Origin: Agilicoccus flavus
GTDB taxonomy: Bacteria > Actinomycetota > Actinomycetes > Actinomycetales > Dermatophilaceae
Assembly (NCBI RefSeq): GCF_014857905.1
Contig: NZ_JACYXE010000007.1
Coordinates: forward strand, 62,001-126,000
DNA: 64,000 nt
Direction of reading: 5' to 3'
How positions within the stretch are numbered: position 1 is the stretch's first letter; every line of letters begins with the position of its first letter. A program made the translations under genes and the position numbers. Below are positions 51,219 to 60,149 of the stretch, piece by piece. A model generated the notes under the pieces. It had not been told where the DNA came from and searched no databases. It saw nothing but the letters and a program-made list of their open reading frames with translations.

Positions 51219-52450
51219 GTCGTCCTCTTCGGGGTGGGGGGTCGGGTCGGGGTCGGAGTCTGGGCGAACACGGCGGCCAGCCGGTCCATTCCCTCCGCGA
51301 TCGTCGACGACTCGTACGTCGAGAAGCACAGGCGCAGGGTGCGCGGGTCGGGTCGGGCCGCGTAGAAGGGGGCTCCCGGAACGTACGCGACGTGGGCGGC
51401 CAGCGCCCGCGGGAGGAGCTCGAGCGCGTCGTACCCCTCCGGCAGCCGGACCCAGCAGAACATCCCGCCCGTGGGCCGCGAGACGAGCGTGCCGGTCGGG
51501 AACGTCCCCGGCGCGAGGTCGAGCATCGTGTCCCGCCGAGCGGCGTAGGCCTCGCACACGAGGCGCAGGTGACCCTCGAGGTCGGCGTGGGCGAGGTAGT
51601 GGGCGGCGGCGGCCTGGTCCAGCGTCGAGGTGTGCATGTCGGCGCTCTGCTTGACCTGCGCGAGGCTCGGCATGATCGCCGGCGGCACCCGCATCCACCC
51701 GATCCGGAGTCCCGGGCACCCGATCTTGCTGAAGGTGCCCAGGTAGATCGACCGGTCCGCCAGCCGCGGGTCGGCGCTGATCGGCGCGAGGTGGTCACCG
51801 TCGTAGCGCAGGCGGGAGTACGGCTCGTCCTCGACGAGCCACACCCGGTGCCGCAGGACGAGCTCGGCGACGCGGGCGCGCCGGGCCGCCGTCAGGGTCC
51901 GGCCGGTGGGGTTGGCGAACGTGGGGCACAGGTACAGGGCGCGCGGCCGGTGCGTGCGCATGGCCTTCGCGAGGGCGTCGGGGTCGATGCCGTCCTCGTC
52001 GGAGGCGACGGGCACGATCCGCGCCCCGGCGAGGCGGAACGGCTCGATCGCCGCCAGGTAGGTGGGCTCCTCGACGAGGACGACGTCCCCGGCGTCGAGC
52101 AGCAGCGTCGAGACGAGGGTGAGCGCCTGCTGCGACCCGGTCGAGACGAGCACCGACGCCGGCGACGTGGGCATCCCCTCGCCGGTGAGCAGCGCCGCGA
52201 CGCGCTCGCGCAGCCGGGGGAGCCCCTCGGCGGCGGAGTACTGCAGGTTGGCCCCCGCCCCGGGCCCCGACAGGGCCGCGTCGAACGCCTCGCGCAGGTG
52301 GTCGACGTCGAAGAGGAGCGGGTCGGGCAGGCCCACGGCGAACGAGAGGATCTCGGGGCGATCGGCGAGGGCGAGCAGGTCCACGAGGCCGCCCGAGGAC
52401 CGCCCCCCGACCCGGGCGGCGAGCGGGAGGTCGGTGCGGCGGCCGGTCAC
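51215..52450 (-). CDS. PLP-dependent aminotransferase (class I, LysN/2-aminoadipate-transaminase-like)
   Basis: This protein is 411 aa from GTG 52450, with AGGAG 5 bases upstream. Class I fold features are LQYSAAEGLPRLRERVAALL, STGSQQALTLVSTLLLDAGD, CPTFANPTGRTLTAARR, the PLP lysine in YLGTFSKIGCPGLRIGW, and the substrate Arg in PDPRTLRLCFSTYE. It lacks the GntR domain of MocR proteins but is close to that group. It probably transaminates an aromatic or 2-aminoadipate-like amino acid. It is translationally coupled to map. Confidence 0.85.
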   Translation of the reverse strand: MTGRRTDLPLAARVGGRSSGGLVDLLALADRPEILSFAVGLPDPLLFDVDHLREAFDAALSGPGAGANLQYSAAEGLPRLRERVAALLTGEGMPTSPASVLVSTGSQQALTLVSTLLLDAGDVVLVEEPTYLAAIEPFRLAGARIVPVASDEDGIDPDALAKAMRTHRPRALYLCPTFANPTGRTLTAARRARVAELVLRHRVWLVEDEPYSRLRYDGDHLAPISADPRLADRSIYLGTFSKIGCPGLRIGWMRVPPAIMPSLAQVKQSADMHTSTLDQAAAAHYLAHADLEGHLRLVCEAYAARRDTMLDLAPGTFPTGTLVSRPTGGMFCWVRLPEGYDALELLPRALAAHVAYVPGAPFYAARPDPRTLRLCFSTYESSTIAEGMDRLAAVFAQTPTPTRPPTPKRTT

Positions 52451-52788
52451 GGTGCTCCTGTTCGGGTGCGGCTGAGGTGGGCGGCGGGTCGTGCCGCCGC
52501 GCGTCGGGACGGGGCGGCGTGGCGCGGTGGTGCGACCCGTGTCGAGAGCCCATTGTCCCTCGCGTCGCGGAGGGCCGCTGGGCCGGTGCCCGACCGGTGC
52601 GGAGCCGGTGTCGGGCCCGTGCCGGGCGGGTCTCGAGGTCCGGGCCGAGGGTCCCACTATGACGTTACGGACGATTAGACTCACGATGCGCGGTTCAGGG
52701 ACGGGCCGTCGTCGACCGAGACCGTCGTCGGCCCGCGGGGGCGGCCGATGTCCGCACCGACCTGGGCGAACCTGTGGGGGTATGAACC
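52451..52788. other. Divergent intergenic region
   Basis: The 338 bases lie between the divergent aminotransferase and flippase genes. There is no convincing gene; the region is Gly/Arg-coding-like GC-rich sequence in all frames. An AT-richer patch (about 52655-52690) may hold the flippase promoter, but no good -35/-10 pair was found. Confidence 0.4.
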
Positions 52789-54132
52789 GTGGCGTCACTG
52801 ACCGGGCTCGCGCGCCGCGCGGGCTGGAACATCGTCGACCAGGCGCTGTCCGCGCTGGGCAACATGCTCCTCATGGTCGTCGTGGCCCGCTCGGTCGACG
52901 CGGTCGCGTTCGGGGCCTTCGCGGTCGGGTTCCTCGTCTACAGCATCTCCGTGGCCGTCGGGCGTTCGTTCGTCGGCCAGCCGTTGCAGATCCGGCACAG
53001 CGACGAGACGCCGGAGGCGTTCCGGGAGTCGACGCGCGACGCGCAGGCCACGACCGTCGCGCTCGGCGTCGCGGGCGGGGTGATCAGCGCCGGCGTCGGC
53101 GCCGCGCTCGGCGGGGGCCTCGGCGGGACCCTCATCGCCGTCGCCGCCTGCCTGCCGTTCCTCATGCTGCAGGACACGCTGCGGATGGCCTTCATCACGA
53201 ACAAGACGCCGCAGTACGCGGCGGTCATCGACGCGGTCAAGGTCGTCGCGCAGTTCGCCCTCCTGTACGTGTTCCTCTCCGCCGGGTGGAACGAGGTGGG
53301 GCTGCTCACCCTGTCGTGGGGGATCGCCGCGATCCTCTCCGCGGGCGCCGGCATGGTGCTCCTGAAAGCCCTGCCGCGGTTCACGGGCATCGGCCGCTGG
53401 TGGCGGCGTCAGCGCGACCTCTCGACGTTCTTGCTCGCCGAGTACACCCTCGGTCTCGGGGCGGCTCAGCTCGGGTCGCTCCTCGTACCCATCCTCGGCA
53501 CGCAGCGTGACGCCGGCGCCATCCGCGGTGGCGAGACCCTGCTCGGCCCCCTCAACGTGCTCGGCACGGCGCTGCTCGGGTTCGCCGTCCCGGAGGTCTC
53601 GCGCAGCAAGGGGGCGGCGCCGGGGCACCGGATCAAGGCCATGCTCGCGATGTCCGGTGGGATGGCGCTCGTCGCCGTCACCTACTCCACCGTGTTGATC
53701 CTGCTGCCCGACGAGATCGGGGTGGAGCTGTTCGGCGACTCGTGGGCCGGTGCGCAGAGCGTGCTGCTGCCGATGGGTCTCAACGCCGTCGCGAGCGCGC
53801 TGGCCCTCGGCCCGGGGGCCATGCTCATCGGGATGGGGCTCGCGCGCAAGACGTTCCGCCTCAACCTCGTCAAGGCGCCGATCCTGCTCGGCGTGCTCGT
53901 CCCCGCCACGCTGGAGGCCGGCGCGGTGGGTGCCGCGTGGGCCATCTTCCTCAGCGAGGCCGTCATGCTGCCCTTCTGGGCGGTCACCGCCTGGCGCGCC
54001 GCCCACGGGCGCTACCGCCACCTCGTCGCCGACCAGGACGCCGGACCCGAGCGAACCCCCGAGGGCCCCGAGCGGGACGCCGCCGCCGCGACGGCGGCCG
54101 GGGAAGACCTGACGCCCCGACCGCGTCCATGA
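52789..54132 (+). CDS. Polysaccharide flippase (MATE/Wzx-like)
   Basis: This protein is 447 aa from GTG 52789. It has about 12 predicted membrane helices, beginning ARRAGWNIVDQALSALGNML, then MLLMVVVARSVDAVAFGAFA, LLPMGLNAVASALALGPGA and VGAAWAIFLSEAVMLPFWAV, in the layout of oligosaccharide flippases (MVF/MOP superfamily). The hydrophilic 40-residue C-terminal tail is Glu/Pro/Ala-rich. It is expected to move a lipid-linked glycan across the membrane. No glycosyltransferases are adjacent; the next gene starts within its stop codon (ATGA). Confidence 0.85.
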   Translation: MASLTGLARRAGWNIVDQALSALGNMLLMVVVARSVDAVAFGAFAVGFLVYSISVAVGRSFVGQPLQIRHSDETPEAFRESTRDAQATTVALGVAGGVISAGVGAALGGGLGGTLIAVAACLPFLMLQDTLRMAFITNKTPQYAAVIDAVKVVAQFALLYVFLSAGWNEVGLLTLSWGIAAILSAGAGMVLLKALPRFTGIGRWWRRQRDLSTFLLAEYTLGLGAAQLGSLLVPILGTQRDAGAIRGGETLLGPLNVLGTALLGFAVPEVSRSKGAAPGHRIKAMLAMSGGMALVAVTYSTVLILLPDEIGVELFGDSWAGAQSVLLPMGLNAVASALALGPGAMLIGMGLARKTFRLNLVKAPILLGVLVPATLEAGAVGAAWAIFLSEAVMLPFWAVTAWRAAHGRYRHLVADQDAGPERTPEGPERDAAAATAAGEDLTPRPRP

Positions 54133-55424
54133 CGCAGCGGCCGGCACGGCTCGATGCGATCGTCGCGCGGGCGGGGATCGCCGGCCCCGCCGCGGTGCTC
54201 GACCTCGACGCGTTCGACGCCGACGCCGACCTCCTGGCGCGCCGCGCGAGCGGGGTGCCGATCCGGGTCGCCACGAAGTCCCTGCGCTGCCGGGCGCTCG
54301 TCGACCGCGCGCTCGCCCGCCCCGGGTTCGCCGGACTCCTCGCCTTCCGGCTCGACGAGGCGCTCTGGCTGGTCGGCTCCGGGGGAGACGGTGACCAGGG
54401 TGACCAGGCTGACCGGGGTGACCGGGGTGACCGGGGTGACCGGGATGTCGAGGACGGCCGCCTCGCCGCCGACGACGTCCCGGCCCCGAGTGCCGCGGCC
54501 GACGTCCTCGTCGCCTACCCCACCCTCGATCCGCGGGCGCTGGCGGCGTTCGCCGCCGACCCGGTGGCCCGGGGCCGCGTGGCCCTCGTCGTCGACGACC
54601 CGGTGCACGTGGCCGCCGCGTCGGACGCGGTCGCCGCCGCCGGACTCGCCGACGCCCCGCCCGTGCGCCTGTGGCCCGACCTCGACGCCTCGCTGCGGCT
54701 GGGAGGTCTGCACGGTGGCGCGCGACGCTCCCCGCTGCGCGAGGCCGACGACGTGCTCGCGCTCGTCGAGGCGATCGCGGCCGCGCCGGGGGTGGAGCTC
54801 GGCGGGCTCATGATGTACGACGCGCAGATCGCCGGTCAGGCCGACCGGACGCCGATCCTGCGCGTGTTCAAGGCCTGCTCGGGCGTGGAGCTCGCCCGCC
54901 GCCGCGCGCGGATCGTGCGGGCGGTCGCCCGGGTCGCCGACGTCCCCGCCGTCAACTCCGGCGGCTCGGGCAGCCTGCACGTCATGGCGCCGGACCCCTA
55001 CGTGACGGAGCTGGCCGCCGGTTCCGGCCTGCTCGGCACGCACCTGTTCGACGGGTACCGCGGGTGGGCCCCGCACCCGGCCCTGTACGTCGTCTGCGAC
55101 GTCGTGCGCACCCCCGCGCCGGGATGGGCCACGGTCTTCGCCGGCGGGTACCCGGCCTCCGGCGCCGCGGGCCGCGACCGCCTGCCCACGCCCGTGTATC
55201 CGCCCGGGCTCGTGCTCTCGCGGGCCGAGGGTGCGGGCGAGGTGCAGACCCCGCTGCGGGCGCGCCGCGGGGCGCGGGCGCCAGGGCCGGGGGAGCGGGT
55301 GTGGTTCCGCCCGGCCAAGGCCGGTGAGACCCTCGAGCGGTTCGACGTGCTGCACCTCGTCGCGGGTGACCGGCTCGTCGGCACGGTGCCCACGTACCGG
55401 GGCGAGGGGCGCGCCTTCGGGTGA
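54129..55424 (+). CDS. Alanine racemase-like PLP enzyme (amino acid deaminase/aldolase family)
   Basis: This protein is 431 aa from ATG 54129. The alanine-racemase-type barrel begins GPAAVLDLDAFDADADLLAR, with the PLP lysine K50 in RVATKSLRCRALV. GGLMMYDAQIAG and SGGSGSLHVMAPDPYVTELA continue the barrel, and a D-serine-dehydratase-like C-terminal domain ends VGTVPTYRGEGRAFG. Family members include D-threonine aldolases and D-serine deaminases; the substrate is unknown. An internal insertion coded by a 9-bp tandem repeat (54390-54443) reads GDQGDQADRGDRGDRGDR. In actinobacteria this gene typically precedes a D-arabinono-lactone oxidase, as here. Confidence 0.82.
   Translation: MTQRPARLDAIVARAGIAGPAAVLDLDAFDADADLLARRASGVPIRVATKSLRCRALVDRALARPGFAGLLAFRLDEALWLVGSGGDGDQGDQADRGDRGDRGDRDVEDGRLAADDVPAPSAAADVLVAYPTLDPRALAAFAADPVARGRVALVVDDPVHVAAASDAVAAAGLADAPPVRLWPDLDASLRLGGLHGGARRSPLREADDVLALVEAIAAAPGVELGGLMMYDAQIAGQADRTPILRVFKACSGVELARRRARIVRAVARVADVPAVNSGGSGSLHVMAPDPYVTELAAGSGLLGTHLFDGYRGWAPHPALYVVCDVVRTPAPGWATVFAGGYPASGAAGRDRLPTPVYPPGLVLSRAEGAGEVQTPLRARRGARAPGPGERVWFRPAKAGETLERFDVLHLVAGDRLVGTVPTYRGEGRAFG
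54390..54443 (+). repeat. In-gene 9-bp tandem repeat (six copies)
   Basis: Six 9-bp units: GGTGACCAG twice, GCTGACCGG once, GGTGACCGG three times. The array keeps the reading frame and codes for Gly/Ala-Asp-Gln/Arg triplets in a surface loop of the PLP enzyme. Copy number could vary without a frameshift. Confidence 0.88.
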
Positions 55425-55544
55425 TGATGGTCGGGCCACGGGCGCCACGACGGCGCGGACACGTGAACCCGGAGGCCCCGGATCCCGGGAGTCGACCCTG
55501 GTGGGCGGGGGCCGGATGGGCAGGGCGACGACGGGGGGTCGAGG

Positions 55545-56903
55545 ATGGACGTGAAGACCGGCGGGGCGACACGGGGTGGCGGTGGGGCGGAGACCTGGGC
55601 GAACTGGGCCGGCAACGTCACCGCCCGTCCGGCGAGGATCGCCCGCCCGACGACGCCCGCCGAGGTCGAGGCCGTCCTGACCCGCGCGGCGCAGGAGGGC
55701 CGGCGCGTCCGGCCCGTCGGCTCCGGCCACTCGTTCACCGCGTTGGCCGGCACGGACGGCGTGCTCGTCGACGTCTCGGCGATGAGCGGGCTGCTCGGCG
55801 CGGACGACGCGAGCGGGCAGATCTGGGTCCGGGCGGGCACGACGCTCGCTGCGCTCAACGCGCTGCTCGCAGCGCGCGGCCGGGCCCTGGCCAACCTCGG
55901 CGACATCGACCGGCAGACCGTCGCCGGCGCGGTGGGCACCGGCACGCACGGCACCGGCGCCGCCTTCGCCGGGCTCGCGAGCTTCGTGACCGGCCTCGAG
56001 ATCGTCACCCCGGCCGCCGGACTCGTGCGCTGCGACGCGACCGACGACCCCGAGCTGTTCCGGGCCGCGGCCGTGGGGCTCGGCGCGTTCGGCATCGTCA
56101 CCGCCCTGCGGATCGCCACGGTGCCGGCCTTCCGCCTGAGCACCCTCGAGCGCACCGAGCGGCTCGGTTCCCTCCTGCCGCGGCTCGACGACTTCTTCGC
56201 CTCCGCCGACCACGCCGAGTTCTACTGGTTCCCCTACACCGACCTGACGACGACGAAGCGGCTCACCCGGCTCGACCCCGACGACGTCCCCGGCGGGTCG
56301 ACCGGTGGTGGGCTTCCGGAGTGGCGGCGCCGCCTGCACGACGATCTGCTGTCCAACACGGTCTTCGGGGCCCTCTCGGGCACCGCCGCCCGCGTGCCGC
56401 GCCTGGCTCCGCTCGCCTCGGGCGTGAGCGCGCGCGGTCTCGGCGAGCGACGCTTCACCGACGCCTCCCACGCCGTGTTCTGCAGCCGACGCGCCGTGCG
56501 GTTCCGGGAGTGCGAGTACGCCGTCCCGGTCGACGCCCTGCGCGACGTGCTCCGCGACCTGACCGCCGCGGTGCCCCGCCTCCGCCGGCCGGTGACGTTC
56601 CCCGTCGAGGTGCGGGTGGCCGCCCCCGACGACGTGTGGCTGTCGACGGGGTACCAGCGCGCCAACGCCTACGTCGCGGTCCACCAGCACGTGGCCGCCG
56701 ACCCGACCGAGTACTTCGCGGCCTTCGAGGCCATCGCCGCGGCGCACGACGGGCGGCCCCACTGGGGCAAGGAGCACTCGCTCGACGCCGAGCGGCTCGA
56801 GGCGCTCTACCCGCGGATGCGTGACGCGAAGGCCGTGCGCGCCCGCGTCGACCCGGACGGGCTGCTGCGCAACGCGCACCTCGATCGGGTCCTGCGCGGG
56901 TGA
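55545..56903 (+). CDS. D-arabinono-1,4-lactone oxidase (FAD-binding)
   Basis: This 452-aa protein starts MDVKTGGATRGGGGAETWAN. The VAO-type FAD domain has RPVGSGHSFTALAGTDGVLV and LGDIDRQTVAGAVGTGTHGTG (covalent or tight FAD site), then FYWFPYTDLTTTKRL. The C-terminal ALO domain ends in HWGKEHSLDAERLEALYPRM, the hallmark motif of aldonolactone oxidases. It oxidises a sugar lactone to an ascorbate-like compound using oxygen. Neighbouring with the alanine-racemase-like gene is a recurring actinobacterial arrangement. Confidence 0.9.
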   Translation: MDVKTGGATRGGGGAETWANWAGNVTARPARIARPTTPAEVEAVLTRAAQEGRRVRPVGSGHSFTALAGTDGVLVDVSAMSGLLGADDASGQIWVRAGTTLAALNALLAARGRALANLGDIDRQTVAGAVGTGTHGTGAAFAGLASFVTGLEIVTPAAGLVRCDATDDPELFRAAAVGLGAFGIVTALRIATVPAFRLSTLERTERLGSLLPRLDDFFASADHAEFYWFPYTDLTTTKRLTRLDPDDVPGGSTGGGLPEWRRRLHDDLLSNTVFGALSGTAARVPRLAPLASGVSARGLGERRFTDASHAVFCSRRAVRFRECEYAVPVDALRDVLRDLTAAVPRLRRPVTFPVEVRVAAPDDVWLSTGYQRANAYVAVHQHVAADPTEYFAAFEAIAAAHDGRPHWGKEHSLDAERLEALYPRMRDAKAVRARVDPDGLLRNAHLDRVLRG

Positions 56904-56925
56904 ATCACCCTGCGAGAATGGCGGG

Positions 56926-57219
56926 GTGAACATCCACGCGCTCTTCGACAAGATCGCCGTCGACCTCGAGTCCTCCGGCGCCCAGGTGACGCGCGACGAC
57001 GACGGCGCGTCGGTCCTCGCCTACGACGGCCGCGACTTCGCCCGCCTCGTGGGGGAGCGGATGCGTTTTCGCCTGCCGTCCGACAGCCCGGCGGCCCAGG
57101 ACGCGGCGGCCCTGCGCTCGAGCACCGTGACCGACGACGAGTGGGTCGAGGTGTACTCCACCGACGTCAGCGAGTGGCCTCGCCTCGCCGAACAGGCCCT
57201 CATCGGCATCCGCTCCTGA
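56926..57219 (+). CDS. Small conserved hypothetical protein
   Basis: This protein is 97 aa from GTG 56926, 22 bases after the lactone oxidase. The sequence VNIHALFDKIAVDLESSGAQ, then TRDDDGASVLAYDGRDFARL and DDEWVEVYSTDVSEWPRLAE, reads like a small alpha/beta cytoplasmic protein with no membrane segment. No family recognised. It converges with the LacI gene. Confidence 0.6.
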   Translation: MNIHALFDKIAVDLESSGAQVTRDDDGASVLAYDGRDFARLVGERMRFRLPSDSPAAQDAAALRSSTVTDDEWVEVYSTDVSEWPRLAEQALIGIRS

Positions 57220-57235
57220 GCGGGCGCGTCGGCGC

Positions 57236-58306
57236 TCAGCCCGGAGCCGGGCTCCGCGGAGGTGCGGTGCTGTCGCCGACGCGCAGGCGGGTCGGCAGCG
57301 TGACGTCGTGGGCGGCCTCGCCGGCGAGCAGGGCGCGCACGAGGTGCGCGGCCTCGCGGCCCTTCTCGGCACCGGGCTGTTCGACGGTCGTGAGGCGGCC
57401 GGGCCACCAGGACTGCGTGATGCCGTCGAATCCGGTGACGGACAGGTCGCGCGGGACGTCGAGCCCGCGCTCGCCGGCGGCGAGGACGACCCCGAGGGCG
57501 AGCATGTCGCTCTGGGCGACGATCGCCGTCGGCGGATCGGCCACCGCGAGGAGAGCGGCCCCGGCCACCCGTCCGGCGTCGACGTCGGAGGCGGTGGCGG
57601 CGACGGTGGGGACCGCGTCGCCGAGGACGTCGGCGACCCCGTGCATGCGGTCCCGGGGCGTCGAGAACCTCTCGGCGCGGTAGTCGTGGGCGGGTCGGAC
57701 CCGGCCCGCGGGCTCGTCGCACGGGAGGACGACCTGCGCGATCCGCGTGTGCCCGAGCTCGGCGAGATGCGCGGCCGCGGCCGCGGCGGCCGGGCGTTCG
57801 TCGATGCCCACCCGGACGACGTCGTCGACCACCGGCGTGTCCATCGCGACGAGCGGGACCCCCTTGGCGCGCAGCGTGTCGAGCACCGGGCCGGCGTCGG
57901 GACCGCAGCCGAAGAACACGGCCGCGTCGAAGGCGGAGGACGCGAGGCGGGTCGCGGCGGCGCCCTGATTGCCGTCCGGCTGCGAGACGAGCAGCATGCT
58001 CGCGGGGATCTCGTCGAACACCGAGGCGAGGCCGTCGAGCCGGCTGACGGCGTAGGGGTCGCGGAACACCGTGAGCAGGCGGTCCTCGACGACGACGGCG
58101 ACGACGCCCGAGCGCCCGCGACGCAGCGAGGAGGCGACCGGGTCGGGGCCGCGGTAGCCCACCGTGGTCGCGGCGGCGCGGACCCGCGCGGCGGTCGCCT
58201 CGCTGACGGCGCCGGCCCCGCTGAAGACGAGGGAGGCGGTGGACAGGGACACCCCGGCCTCCTGCGCCACCGAGCGCAGCGTCACCCGTTTGGCCCGTCC
58301 TCCCAT
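57236..58306 (-). CDS. LacI-family transcriptional regulator
   Basis: This 356-aa protein starts at ATG 58306. The N-terminal DNA-binding region VTLRSVAQEAGVSLSTASLV, FSGAGAVSEATAARVRAAAT, VGYRGPDPVASSLRRGRSG is the LacI helix-turn-helix plus hinge. The periplasmic-binding-like effector domain follows (VAVVVEDRLLTVFRDPYAVS, SVTGFDGITQSWWPGRLTTV). It probably controls sugar genes. A near-palindrome CGAAACGATTCG at 58320-58331 sits just upstream and suggests autoregulation. The target sugar operon is not obvious from the neighbours. Confidence 0.88.
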   Translation of the reverse strand: MGGRAKRVTLRSVAQEAGVSLSTASLVFSGAGAVSEATAARVRAAATTVGYRGPDPVASSLRRGRSGVVAVVVEDRLLTVFRDPYAVSRLDGLASVFDEIPASMLLVSQPDGNQGAAATRLASSAFDAAVFFGCGPDAGPVLDTLRAKGVPLVAMDTPVVDDVVRVGIDERPAAAAAAAHLAELGHTRIAQVVLPCDEPAGRVRPAHDYRAERFSTPRDRMHGVADVLGDAVPTVAATASDVDAGRVAGAALLAVADPPTAIVAQSDMLALGVVLAAGERGLDVPRDLSVTGFDGITQSWWPGRLTTVEQPGAEKGREAAHLVRALLAGEAAHDVTLPTRLRVGDSTAPPRSPAPG

Positions 58307-58319
58307 GTCGCCAGCCTAC

Positions 58320-58331
58320 CGAAACGATTCG
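58320..58331. promoter_or_regulatory. Putative LacI operator
   Basis: CGAAACGATTCG is symmetric at five of six base pairs and resembles LacI-family operators with a central CG. It lies 14-25 bases upstream of the LacI start codon. Confidence 0.5.
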
Positions 58332-58635
58332 ACGGCGGTCCGGGCACCCGGCGGCACCCGTCCGGCACCTCGGCGCGCTCTCCCGTGCCCGCCGACGGTG
58401 CGTCGCGTCGCGGGTCCCTCGGGGCGCTCGCAAGGCGGGTTACCGTGGACGAGGCCGCGGGGGATCGACGGCCGGGGGAACGACGGCGCGTGCGGGCGGG
58501 GACGAGCTCTGGGCGGAGCCGGGCGGGTGCGTGGTGGTCACTCGCAGGGAACAGCGGGAACGCAGTGGCGGCCCGACGGCGGCGTGCGCCGCGGGGGTGT
58601 GTGGCGGGGGCGACGGGGAGCGAGAGGGGACGACG
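58332..58635. other. Intergenic region without recognisable features
   Basis: About 300 bases between the LacI operator and the deacetylase start, GC-rich, with no convincing gene. AGAGGGGA at 58624-58631 is the deacetylase ribosome site. Confidence 0.5.
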
Positions 58636-59562
58636 ATGCGGGGTGTCCACGTGGGTGGCGACGTGCGGCCGTCGCGGCGATCGGTGCTGGGACTCGCGGC
58701 GCTCGGCGTGGCCGGCCTGGCCGGGTGCGGTGCCGCGGGCGAGCCCGGCGGGGCGGCGGCGACGGGCGCCGCAGCCGGGACGAGCGGGTCGACGGGGACG
58801 CCGTCGACCCCGACGACGTCGGCCACGACCGCGCCGACCACGACGGCGCGCAGACCGGCGACCGCGGCGCAGATGCTCGCCCGCGCCACCGTGCCCGTCC
58901 TCTGCTACCACCAGGTCCGCGCCTACGAGGGCGGCGACTCCGCCTACACGCGGGGCAACCTCGTCATCCCGCCCCGCGCGCTCGCGGCGCAGCTCGACGC
59001 CATCGCCGCCGCGGGGTACACGACGATCACGCCCGACACGTACTGGCGGCACCTCCAGACCGGCACCGGGTTGCCGGCCAAGCCGGTCATGCTCACCTTC
59101 GACGACGGCAAGGACAACCAGGCGCTCGCCGGTCTCCCGCTGCTGGCGGAGCGGAAGATGACGGCGACGTTCTTCGTCATGACCGTCGTCATCGGCAATC
59201 CGGGGTGGATGACCAAGGCCGACGTCCGCCGGGTCGCCGACGCCGGAATGACGATCGGCTCGCACACGTGGGACCACCACATGGTGACCACGTACACCGG
59301 CGACGACTGGAAGACCCAGTTCGACAAGCCGCGGGCGACGCTGCGGGCCCTGTCGGGGCAGGACGTCCTCGACCTCGCCTACCCGTACGGGGCGTGGAAC
59401 GCGGCCGCGTTCGCGCCCCTGAAGGCGGCGGGGTACCGCGCCGCCTACCAGCTCCGGGAGGACCCGATCGCGCCGGCCGCGCCGCAGTACACGCTCCGGC
59501 GCATCCTCGCCGCCTCCGACCGCACCGGCGCCCAGGTCGTGGCCGACCTCGCCGCGTTCTGA
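58636..59562 (+). CDS. Polysaccharide deacetylase family lipoprotein
   Basis: This protein is 308 aa from ATG 58636, with AGAGGGGA upstream. Residues 13-31 combine a twin-arginine SRRSVLGLAALGVAGLAG with a lipobox ending at Cys31, so Tat export and lipid anchoring are expected. A Ser/Thr/Ala linker leads to the NodB domain: VPVLCYHQVRA, LTFDDGKDNQALAGLPLLAE (catalytic Asp and metal Asp), MTIGSHTWDHHM (metal His pair) and LDLAYPYGAWNAAAFA. It removes acetyl groups from an extracellular glycan or peptidoglycan. It is divergent from the LacI gene. Confidence 0.88.
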   Translation: MRGVHVGGDVRPSRRSVLGLAALGVAGLAGCGAAGEPGGAAATGAAAGTSGSTGTPSTPTTSATTAPTTTARRPATAAQMLARATVPVLCYHQVRAYEGGDSAYTRGNLVIPPRALAAQLDAIAAAGYTTITPDTYWRHLQTGTGLPAKPVMLTFDDGKDNQALAGLPLLAERKMTATFFVMTVVIGNPGWMTKADVRRVADAGMTIGSHTWDHHMVTTYTGDDWKTQFDKPRATLRALSGQDVLDLAYPYGAWNAAAFAPLKAAGYRAAYQLREDPIAPAAPQYTLRRILAASDRTGAQVVADLAAF

Positions 59563-59790
59563 GGGTCGTTCGGGCCGTCGGAGGGTCGACCGGGGCTCGG
59601 AAGGGCGCGGTACGGAGGGCGGCCGGGGCTCGGAGGGGCGGTCGACGGTCGGCCGTGGCCGACCCCGCCGGGTTTGAGGGTCGTTCGGCCGTCGGAGCGT
59701 CGACCCGGGCTCGGAGGGCCGGGGGTTCGGAGGGGCGGCCAGGGCTGGGAGGGGCGGTCGACGGGCGGTCGACGGGCGGCCGTGGCGGAC
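59561..59790. repeat. Imperfect 115-bp tandem duplication
   Basis: The stretch beginning GAGGGTCGTTCGG at 59561 (overlapping the deacetylase stop) recurs from 59676. Both copies contain the same ordered blocks: GTCGAC-rich, GGGCTCGGAGGG-like, then GGCGGTCGACGG and GGCCGTGGC. No gene lies in this 250-bp gap between the deacetylase and YciI genes. Confidence 0.65.
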
Positions 59791-59812
59791 CGACAGGGCC
59801 TACGTTGGTCCC

Positions 59813-60112
59813 ATGCCGTTCTTCGCCGTGACCTACCACTACGTCGACGACGCCGCGCGCCTCGACGCCACCCGCCCGATCCACCGGGAGTTCCTCGCGT
59901 CGCTCGCGGGCGCGGGCGCCCTGCGCGCCTCGGGTCCGTACATCGGGGTGACCCCGGCGGCCGCGCTGCTCATCCTCACCGCCGAGAGCGAGCAGCAGGT
60001 GCGCGACCTCCTCGCCGACGACCCCTTCCAGCAGGAGCAGCTCGTCGCCGAGACCCGCGTCGTGGAGTGGAACCCCGTCATCGGCGACTACGCCGATCAG
60101 GCGGGCTACTGA
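59813..60112 (+). CDS. YciI family protein
   Basis: This 99-aa protein starts MPFFAVTYHYVDDAARLDAT, followed by HREFLASLAGAGALRASGPY and LLADDPFQQEQLVAETRVVE. This is the small dimeric ferredoxin-like YciI/YCII fold, with the conserved His/Asp pair (RPIHREFL and the DDPF segment). The enzymatic role of the family is mostly unassigned. It converges with the peptide deformylase gene. Confidence 0.85.
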   Translation: MPFFAVTYHYVDDAARLDATRPIHREFLASLAGAGALRASGPYIGVTPAAALLILTAESEQQVRDLLADDPFQQEQLVAETRVVEWNPVIGDYADQAGY

Positions 60113-60149
60113 CCCCGCCTGCCCCCTTCTCGGTTCGACGTCACCCAGG

